Shown piece after piece: positions 8,403 through 14,490 of a stretch of DNA of 64,000 bases; position 1 is the first letter of the stretch, and the number at the start of each line of letters is the position of its first letter. Source of the stretch: Fangia hongkongensis FSC776 = DSM 21703 (lineage in GTDB: Bacteria > Pseudomonadota > Gammaproteobacteria > Francisellales > Francisellaceae); NCBI RefSeq assembly GCF_000379445.1, contig NZ_KB902272.1, positions 1 to 64,000 of the forward strand, given 5' to 3'. The position numbers and the translations under genes were made by a program. Under the pieces are notes generated by a model. That model was not told the origin of the DNA and did no database searches. It saw only the letters and a list, made by a program, of their open reading frames with translations.

Positions 8403-9284
8403 ATGGCTTTAACGTTTAACCGAGTTGATCGAACATTCGCTTTTTGTGATAAAGCATTGTTTTGTCTAACAGTTAGAGTACTGTTAGGGGAAGGAGTATC
8501 GTTTAAAAAGCAGTTGTACTGCACGAAAGAGCACCCTTTTTACATTAAAGACTATGGATTTTTGCCTGCTTATGCATTACTGAGAGGGATGAGACTACAT
8601 TTGTTAACTAACGCTCAGGCTATCATTGAATCAGTAATATGTAGCTCACAAGTGGAAAATGTTTATAATCTGTCGATTTTGGACTCGCATAGTTTCTTTA
8701 TTGAGAGATTTGGTTTATGGGTGCATAATACCTGTGACGGTAGAGAGTCTGTTGAGGTGATGCAGAAGCCCGCAGTAAGAAAAAAGGCAGAAAGAGGGAT
8801 AGAAGAGATGCATATGGAATCTGTCTATCAAGGTCGACATCTTTCGCAGTTGAATGATGATGCAAGATACAATATTGTTAGCTTTTTGATCACATCTGAA
8901 AGGGTAAGTGCGTTATGGACATCTAGGTTTGACTATTCAGATTTCAGGGCAGCACTTTTACTGGAGTATCCACGGATTTCGCATGGCGAAAGACTGATTG
9001 AAATGAACCCTTTTTATATTGATGATCAGTTGCTTGAGCGTTTGTTTACTAACAGTTTACCGCGATCGGAGATGTTTATAACAACAAGTCAGTTAAAACC
9101 AAGTGCGATTAAAGAGAAAATGCTCACACTTAATATTGCTGCACAAGATGCTGTAATGCTTGAAGGTGGTGTAGTGCTAACGATTTTTGATGAGCAATCA
9201 CTGCATCATTTGGGTAGATTTGTGCGCACTGTTGATCCTGCTTTAGTAGATCAATATGGCTATTATAATTTTTATTTGTATTAA
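8403..9284 (+). CDS. Half-Hint protein with F-box-like segment, second type
   Basis: 293 residues; an in-frame TAA lies two codons before the ATG. Residues 1-109 are the later Hint half: FNRV, CTKEHPFYI, VYNLSI, SHSFFI and GLWVHN (V-H-N at 107-109), then Thr-Cys-Asp-Gly as in the 1702 protein. Around residues 150-185 the segment QLNDDARYNIVSFLITSERV then S-R-F resembles an F-box (L-x-D-D...I-V-S-F-L...S-x-x-F). The C-terminal ~70 residues share pattern with the 1702 protein, including VDPALVDQYG. So the two proteins have the same three-part layout but differ strongly in sequence. Effector function is inferred. Confidence 0.6.
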   Translation: MALTFNRVDRTFAFCDKALFCLTVRVLLGEGVSFKKQLYCTKEHPFYIKDYGFLPAYALLRGMRLHLLTNAQAIIESVICSSQVENVYNLSILDSHSFFIERFGLWVHNTCDGRESVEVMQKPAVRKKAERGIEEMHMESVYQGRHLSQLNDDARYNIVSFLITSERVSALWTSRFDYSDFRAALLLEYPRISHGERLIEMNPFYIDDQLLERLFTNSLPRSEMFITTSQLKPSAIKEKMLTLNIAAQDAVMLEGGVVLTIFDEQSLHHLGRFVRTVDPALVDQYGYYNFYLY

Positions 9285-9310
9285 AATGCTAAAAGCGTTT
9301 TTTCTAAATT

Positions 9311-9340
9311 GTTATATACGTAATTTGTGTATGTTATAAC
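9311..9340. promoter_or_regulatory. GTTATA...TATAAC inverted repeat upstream of Hint gene
   Basis: Outer arms GTTATA (9311-9316) and TATAAC (9335-9340) are a perfect inverted repeat. Inside is ATACGTAATTTGTGTATG, a degenerate version of the palindrome before 8403. Its right end lies 57 bases before the ATG at 9398. Confidence 0.4.
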
Positions 9341-9397
9341 TCCAGTAAATAGATAAAATATGAACATTATGATTGTATTCAATAAGATTAATTAAGT

Positions 9398-10117
9398 ATG
9401 AAGCTGATATTTAATAGAGTAAATGCTTGTTATCACCATAAAGATAAACCTACTTGGGATGTGTTGGTTAATAAGCTTAATATTGATGAGAAGTTAGAAT
9501 GTACAGGAAATCATCCATTTTATATTCAAGATAAAGGCTTTATGCAAGTGGGCAAAATCCATTCTTGCAAATCTAGTTCAGCTCTTAATGGTGTTGATTC
9601 TACAGGGGAAGATATTCAGATAACAGCATTCAAAAGTCTTGGTCACCATAGAGATGTATTTGACCTAACGATTGAAAAAACGCACACTTTTTTTGTTGGG
9701 AAAAGTGGGGTGTGGGTGCATAATTCAAATATGTGGGCAGATGGTGATATAGAGATGACTTCAATGACACCTAATAATTCACCAGTGTCTCTATCATCAA
9801 GTATTGAAAATGAACAATCAGTAGGTACAGTCTATGGGCTTACAACCGAAGATATGAATCATTTGCGAGAGATAAAATCTCTGGACAAAAAAGCAACTGT
9901 ATCAGAAGTTTTAAGTTCTCATGGAATAGCGCTTAGAACGAGTCCTGTGACATTGCTTGATGCATTTCCACATAAGCAGACTCATTTGTTTGAGCCGTTG
10001 GATGAAAGCTCAGTAACAGCCTTAAGGCATTTGATTGATCACGACCCATATTTTAAAAAGAAAGCTGAACCATATGAATGGGGAAAAAACTATACAGGCC
10101 TCAGGGATGCTGTATAA
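9398..10117 (+). CDS. Half-Hint protein with short unknown C-terminal domain
   Basis: 239 residues; an in-frame TAA lies three codons before the ATG. Residues 1-109 are the later Hint half: FNRV, CTGNHPFYI, GF, VFDLTI, THTFFV and GVWVHN, followed by Ser. The remaining ~130 residues start with a Ser/Thr-rich acidic stretch (SPVSLSSSIENE), then a helical segment (TTEDMNHLREIKSLDKKATV) and end in YTGLRDAV. I do not recognise this part and it has no F-box-like pattern. It could be complete or shortened at the 3' end. No partner gene follows before the permease. Confidence 0.65.
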   Translation: MKLIFNRVNACYHHKDKPTWDVLVNKLNIDEKLECTGNHPFYIQDKGFMQVGKIHSCKSSSALNGVDSTGEDIQITAFKSLGHHRDVFDLTIEKTHTFFVGKSGVWVHNSNMWADGDIEMTSMTPNNSPVSLSSSIENEQSVGTVYGLTTEDMNHLREIKSLDKKATVSEVLSSHGIALRTSPVTLLDAFPHKQTHLFEPLDESSVTALRHLIDHDPYFKKKAEPYEWGKNYTGLRDAV

Positions 10118-10193
10118 AAAGTGGCTATAAAAACTTGAGCTTCCAAGTATGATTACACTAAAGTTTAAAAGTAACACAGTTGAAATTTATCCC

Positions 10194-10221
10194 TTGTACA
10201 AAGCTCTCAATTAAGTATAAA
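10194..10221 (+). promoter_or_regulatory. Candidate sigma-70 promoter of the purine permease
   Basis: TTGTAC (10194-10199), a 16-base spacer and TATAAA (10216-10221), within TATAAAATGG. Transcription would begin about 30 bases before the ATG at 10260. No purine riboswitch fold fits in so short a leader. Confidence 0.5.
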
Positions 10222-10259
10222 ATGGCGCTTTTAATATTCGCAGTAAGATGTGATTACGC

Positions 10260-11579
10260 ATGAAATCTCTAGAAAATTACTTTCAGTTCTCCGAGAATAA
10301 CACCCGTTGGCGTGTTGAAATTATGGCGGGAATTACGACATTTTTGGCAATGTTGTATATCATTGTCGTTAATGCCAAAATCCTGTCACAAACAGGAATG
10401 AGTGCGCCAGCGCTGGTGACAAGCACCGTGATCATATCTTCCTTTTCCTCCATTGCAATGGGGATTTATGCCAGAAACCCTTATGCATTGGCGCCAGCTA
10501 TGGGGATGAATGTGTTTTTTACTTACACCATTGTCAAAGCATGGGGCATCCCTTGGGAAACAGCGCTTGGTGCGGTGTTCTGGTCAGGGGTGTTATTTGT
10601 ATTATTAGCCGTATTTAATATTCGCACCAAAATTCTTGCCGGTATTCCTAATGCCGTAAAACATGGCATCGGTGCAGGTATTGGGATTTTCATTGCACTT
10701 GTGGGCTTTTATAATGCCGGCTTTATTCGCCAAGCGCCCTCTGGTTTATTAGAGATTACACCCTTATCAGCACAGACTTTTGTCTTTCTTATCTGCTTTT
10801 TTATCTTAGCGATTTTAATGGCACTTAGATTTCGTGCAGCAATGCTATTAACGATTATCGTTGGCTGTGTGTTAGCATTGCCCTTTGGGCGCATCTTTGG
10901 AGAACATGTCTTACTTCATGTACCTAGTCACATTGTGGCACTGCCTGATTTTTCATTATTTTTCTCTATTGACTGGTTGGGAAGCTTAAAAGTTGCTTTA
11001 TTGCCGGCGATATTTACTTTTCTCTTTATTAATATTTTTGACAGCACAGGTGTGTTGCTGGGGCTCGCACACACTTGTAACTGGTTTGATAAAAATGGTC
11101 AGCCAATTAGAATACGCCAGTCTCTTTTAGTCGATTCAGTAGCAGCATCGGCAGCAGGTTTGGTTGGTAATACGCCAACGGCAATTTTTGTGGAATCTGC
11201 AACAGGGATAGCGGCAGGTGGAAGAACAGGTGTTGTCTCTATTGTTGTGGGTTTACTGTTTCTGCCTTTTTTATTTTTAGCGCCACTTGTTATTATGGTG
11301 CCTGTTTTTGTTGTGGCACCTGCACTTGTTATGGTCGGCTGCTTGATGATGGCATCTATTCAGCATGTTAAGTGGAATGATTTAACTCAAGCGATTCCAA
11401 CTTTTGTTACCATTGTTCTTATGCCTTTAACCTTATCAATATCAGAGGGGATTGTCTGGGGGATGGTCACTTGGTTTTTAATTAGCCTTTTTCATAACCG
11501 AAAAGCGTTGACACCGATGTCTGTTATTATCACGGTTTGTTGTTTTTTAATCATGCTCAGCTCACTGAGCGTGCTTTAG
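10260..11579 (+). CDS. NCS2/AzgA-family nucleobase permease
   Basis: 439 residues with 12 or more hydrophobic spans. The N-terminal half has RVEIMAGITTFLAMLYIIVVN, then NPYALAPAMGMNVFFTYT, which is the signature of the AzgA/PbuG branch of proton-coupled adenine, guanine and hypoxanthine importers. FDSTGVLLGLAHT and GNTPTAIFVESATGIAAGGR follow in the second half, also typical. Length matches the family. It stands alone behind its own promoter, between the Hint genes and the thioesterase-SDR pair. The exact base transported cannot be read from the sequence. Confidence 0.9.
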   Translation: MKSLENYFQFSENNTRWRVEIMAGITTFLAMLYIIVVNAKILSQTGMSAPALVTSTVIISSFSSIAMGIYARNPYALAPAMGMNVFFTYTIVKAWGIPWETALGAVFWSGVLFVLLAVFNIRTKILAGIPNAVKHGIGAGIGIFIALVGFYNAGFIRQAPSGLLEITPLSAQTFVFLICFFILAILMALRFRAAMLLTIIVGCVLALPFGRIFGEHVLLHVPSHIVALPDFSLFFSIDWLGSLKVALLPAIFTFLFINIFDSTGVLLGLAHTCNWFDKNGQPIRIRQSLLVDSVAASAAGLVGNTPTAIFVESATGIAAGGRTGVVSIVVGLLFLPFLFLAPLVIMVPVFVVAPALVMVGCLMMASIQHVKWNDLTQAIPTFVTIVLMPLTLSISEGIVWGMVTWFLISLFHNRKALTPMSVIITVCCFLIMLSSLSVL

Positions 11580-11668
11580 ATCAAGAGAGTGAGCTGATAG
11601 GCTGGATCTTCTCTTATTAAGTGTGTTATAACACTCGCTCAGTGAAATATGAATGATGTGATATATCG

Positions 11669-12094
11669 ATGAAACTAGTCAAACCTGAGCGCTTTTTGCG
11701 TGAGAATATCTTTAGCTATACACTCCCTGTTAGATTCCTTGATGTGAATGCTGGGCAACATGTCAGTAACCATATTGTTCTTGATTATCTGACCGAAACG
11801 ATCTCTAACTTATTACAATCCTATCAAATGAGCTTAGGCGATATTGAGGGCAATGGTCTTGTCTTTCGCAATATTGCTGTCAAATATATCAAAGCGGTTT
11901 TTTACCCTGAGAGCTTAACAATTAATACCAGTGTTATTGATATCTCGCCGACTACTTTGTCGCTGTATCATGAAATATACAATAGTCAAAACGAGCTTTG
12001 TTATATGGGCTTTATTGATTGTGCGTTTATCTCGCCTTCAACCCATAAGTTAGCTAAGGTTCCGCTGAAATTAAAGGAGCTATTTAATGTTTGA
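11669..12094 (+). CDS. Hotdog-fold (4HBT-type) thioesterase
   Basis: 141 residues. The segment TLPVRFLDVNAGQHVSNHIVLDYL corresponds to the 4HBT opening R-F-x-D-x-D-x-x-G-H-V-N-N, although the usual catalytic Asp position reads Asn/Ala here. Family members hydrolyse acyl-CoA or acyl-ACP thioesters. The gene overlaps the following SDR gene by 8 bases, so the two are probably translated together and act on the same acyl substrate. An inactive hotdog scaffold is possible given the altered residues. Confidence 0.7.
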   Translation: MKLVKPERFLRENIFSYTLPVRFLDVNAGQHVSNHIVLDYLTETISNLLQSYQMSLGDIEGNGLVFRNIAVKYIKAVFYPESLTINTSVIDISPTTLSLYHEIYNSQNELCYMGFIDCAFISPSTHKLAKVPLKLKELFNV

Positions 12095-12824
12095 GCGTTT
12101 AAGTTTAAATGGACTGATAGCACTTGTCTCAGGGGGAAATAGAGGGATAGGTTATGAAGTTGGTAGGCTGTTGCAAAAAAGAGGCGCTAGGGTTATCTTA
12201 ACTGCAAGATCTGAAAGTGATATTAAACGCTTAGAGCAAGAAGGGTTTATTGCCGAATATCTTGATGTTGCTGATTTAGTCTCAATCAAATCGCTGCAAG
12301 AAAGACTCAAAAAGGCAAAAATGATGCCTGATATTTTGGTCAATAACGCAGGGATTGGCACAATGGATCTGAGCGTTAAATTAAGCGCTGAGAAATGGAG
12401 CGAGACGATTACAACCAATCTCAACTCAGCTTTTGAAATGACAAAGTCTTTTATCTCTCATATGGCAAAAAAACGCTATGGTAGAGTGATTAATATCAGT
12501 AGTGTTTTAAGTCACTACCCACAAAAGGGGTTTGCGCATTACTCGGCTTCCAAAGCAGGGATAGAAGGCTTTATGCGTGTAGTTGCTCTTGAATATGCTG
12601 CAAAACAGGTAACGGTGAATTCAATTTGCCCTGGGTTTGTTGACACTGATATGCTGTCGCTTTTGGGGGAAGCTCAAAAGGCGCAATTTACACAAAGCAT
12701 TCCAGTAGGTTATATGGCAAGTGCTGAAGATGTGGCTGAGATGGTGGCATTTGTAGCCTCACCAGCTGCGCGTTATATGACAGGAGAGTGTATTCAAATA
12801 AATGGTGGTATGTATATGCGTTAA
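12087..12824 (+). CDS. FabG-like short-chain dehydrogenase/reductase
   Basis: 245 residues with the full classical SDR set: SGGNRGIGYEVG nucleotide-binding loop (Ser in place of the usual Thr), NNAG, the catalytic Ser in INISSVLSH, and YSASKAG (Tyr-x3-Lys). The C-terminus ECIQINGGMYM is typical of FabG-like 3-oxoacyl-ACP reductases. It is paired with the thioesterase by an 8-base overlap. The natural substrate is unknown; a fatty acid or polyketide-type acyl chain is plausible. The MITE-like repeat copy begins on the base after its stop codon. Confidence 0.85.
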   Translation: MFERLSLNGLIALVSGGNRGIGYEVGRLLQKRGARVILTARSESDIKRLEQEGFIAEYLDVADLVSIKSLQERLKKAKMMPDILVNNAGIGTMDLSVKLSAEKWSETITTNLNSAFEMTKSFISHMAKKRYGRVINISSVLSHYPQKGFAHYSASKAGIEGFMRVVALEYAAKQVTVNSICPGFVDTDMLSLLGEAQKAQFTQSIPVGYMASAEDVAEMVAFVASPAARYMTGECIQINGGMYMR

Positions 12825-12991
12825 TATACCACCCGCAAACCATTTTACCCTATTTCTGCCATTGAATTTCTTGTTCTTTTGAGTCATCAGATATTGCTAA
12901 TAGTCCGAGCTATTACCTGCAACCCAATGACTCAAAACTATCAAAAACTTCTTCAACATTAAACACCGCAAAATGATTTGCGCGTGGTATA
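12825..12991. repeat. 167-bp MITE-like repeat, copy 2 (inverted)
   Basis: Reverse-complement copy of 2633-2799, identical in length and differing at about five bases. It starts immediately after the SDR stop codon. Relative to the gene in front of it, it has the same orientation as copy 1 has to its own neighbour. It carries the same nested inverted repeats (TTTTGAGTCAT with ATGACTCAAAA). The two inverted copies bracket about 10 kb of the island. Confidence 0.85.
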
Positions 12992-13080
12992 GTAGGCGCT
13001 ATTTACATTGTTATTCAAAATTTCACATTTTTTATATTTCTTAAGCTTCATTTAATAATCTCACTTTATACTTTGAACTA

Positions 13081-13099
13081 TCCTAGAGCAAACCTAGGA
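13081..13099. promoter_or_regulatory. TCCTAG-N7-CTAGGA inverted repeat
   Basis: Perfect 6-bp arms around AGCAAAC, about 60 bases before the start of the small exported peptide. This could be an operator. No regulator gene is adjacent and no other copy was noticed. Confidence 0.25.
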
Positions 13100-13157
13100 A
13101 ATTATACACCCATAAGGGTCTTTTTATTAGAGAGTAAAATATAAAAGGAGTGTTATC

Positions 13158-13334
13158 ATGAAGAAGTCTATCAAAAAAATTATAGGAATTACTTTAATTT
13201 CATCTTTATTGTTAGGAACAGTAGGGCCAGTATTTGCGTCGAATACTGACTATCCTTCACAGCAAAATCCTGCGTATACAAACCAATTTGTTAATGGTGC
13301 TTCTGTGAATCATGTGTCATCTGGCCTTGGGTAG
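13158..13334 (+). CDS. 58-residue exported peptide
   Basis: Starts at an ATG with a strong AAAGGAG site 8 bases upstream. The N-terminus MKKSIKKIIGITLISSLLL followed by G-T-V-G-P-V-F-A is a textbook signal peptide, with cleavage expected after V-F-A-S or V-F-A. The mature part is only about 30 residues, rich in Asn, Ser, Gln and Tyr, and ends SSGLG. There is no Cys. Its stop codon abuts the stop of the convergent flavoprotein gene. The strong ribosome site and signal peptide support a real gene. Function is unknown; a secreted peptide or small periplasmic factor is possible. Confidence 0.65.
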   Translation: MKKSIKKIIGITLISSLLLGTVGPVFASNTDYPSQQNPAYTNQFVNGASVNHVSSGLG

Positions 13335-14399
13335 TTAATTAGCTTTATACTTTTGCCATTCATGGGCAAGTAGTGGGTGCCACATAGCACCTGTGCCACT
13401 CATGGCAATATCAGCGCCAGCATCTAAATAATCATTAATATCTTGAAACCCAACAATGCCGCCAACGCCACAGAGGATAAAATCATATTTTTCTTTTTGG
13501 CGAATATGGTGAATTCGTTTTGTCATTTCAAGTGCCATATCTTTAATGATACTGCCGCAGATACCACTATTTAACCTGCCTTCACCGGGAAGTGCTTGCT
13601 GGTTATTTTTAAGTCTTGCTTGCATGGAGATGGTGTTGATCGCAGCAATCCCATCAACAAAAGGTGCATTTGCTTTTAGGATTTGCCCTAGATGCGATTT
13701 TGAAGCAATATAGCCCATTTTGATCATAAGAGGCGTGGCTTTAATGGCTTTTTTAACTGCCTTTGAAATGGCGGATGACAGCTCAGGGTCTTGAAAAATG
13801 CTGCCTTCTTTAGAGACAACATTTGGGCAAGAGAAGTTAAGCTCGATTGCTTTAGCACCTGCTTCAACGGCTTTTTCAGCGCACAGAACAAAATCCTCGA
13901 TAATATTTCTTTGTGGAAGAGGAGTGCCAACACAAGAGACAATCATGAGCTGATCTTTATGAAGTGCTTTATTGGCTGTTTCAATATCTTGTTGCCAAAT
14001 TTCAACCGGCTTGCTTGGAATGCCAAATGAGTTGGTAATGGCAATTTCTTGTGTGGTCGTGGGACTTCGATCAAAAGGGTAGATGCTCTGAGAAATATCT
14101 TTTTCTGTCAGTGATTTACTGCTGTCAACCATTAGACAGTTTGGCTTTGGATGTGCTTCTCGCTCAATGGTTCTAACTGTTTTATACACTGGGATATCAA
14201 AGCCAAGTTTAGCATACAGTGAGACATATTTTGCATTTAACAGTGGGCCTGCCGGTATACCGATGGGGGAGTTTAGTGTGAAATCCCATATTTTTACAGC
14301 AGGAAGAGAGATTCGCTCAGGGATTTCAAAATCAACCTGAGGGCCATCGTTATAATTCTCTAGATAAGATTTATGAATATCATAAGTGGGGTGAAGCAT
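13335..14399 (-). CDS. Dihydroorotate dehydrogenase-family FMN protein
   Basis: 354 residues. After a ~40-residue N-terminal extension (YDIHKSYLENYNDGP) come NSPIGIPAGPLLNAKY for FMN binding, AIELNFSCPNVVSKEGSI with the Asn and the Cys used as base by class 1 enzymes, K-M-G (LMIKMGYIAS), and GVGGIVGFQDINDYLDAGAD for the phosphate of FMN. Class 1 DHODs are soluble; class 2 membrane enzymes use Ser instead. The protein may be a true PyrD or a PreA-like dihydropyrimidine dehydrogenase. It is not in an operon with other pyr genes here. Confidence 0.75.
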   Translation of the reverse strand: MLHPTYDIHKSYLENYNDGPQVDFEIPERISLPAVKIWDFTLNSPIGIPAGPLLNAKYVSLYAKLGFDIPVYKTVRTIEREAHPKPNCLMVDSSKSLTEKDISQSIYPFDRSPTTTQEIAITNSFGIPSKPVEIWQQDIETANKALHKDQLMIVSCVGTPLPQRNIIEDFVLCAEKAVEAGAKAIELNFSCPNVVSKEGSIFQDPELSSAISKAVKKAIKATPLMIKMGYIASKSHLGQILKANAPFVDGIAAINTISMQARLKNNQQALPGEGRLNSGICGSIIKDMALEMTKRIHHIRQKEKYDFILCGVGGIVGFQDINDYLDAGADIAMSGTGAMWHPLLAHEWQKYKAN

Positions 14400-14490
14400 A
14401 GCAAAACCAATCAGTGAATTTTCGTTATGCTACATGATTCATTTTAGAAATGCAAAGGCTATTGCAGGATTGAGCGTAAATGTGTAAGTC

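Noticed and set aside
262-9724. Hint domains as inteins interrupting host proteins
   Set aside because: They sit at the protein N-terminus, lack the first catalytic block, and no extein sequence precedes them.
10118-10259. Purine riboswitch before the nucleobase permease
   Set aside because: A good promoter lies only about 30 bases before the start codon, leaving no room for the aptamer.
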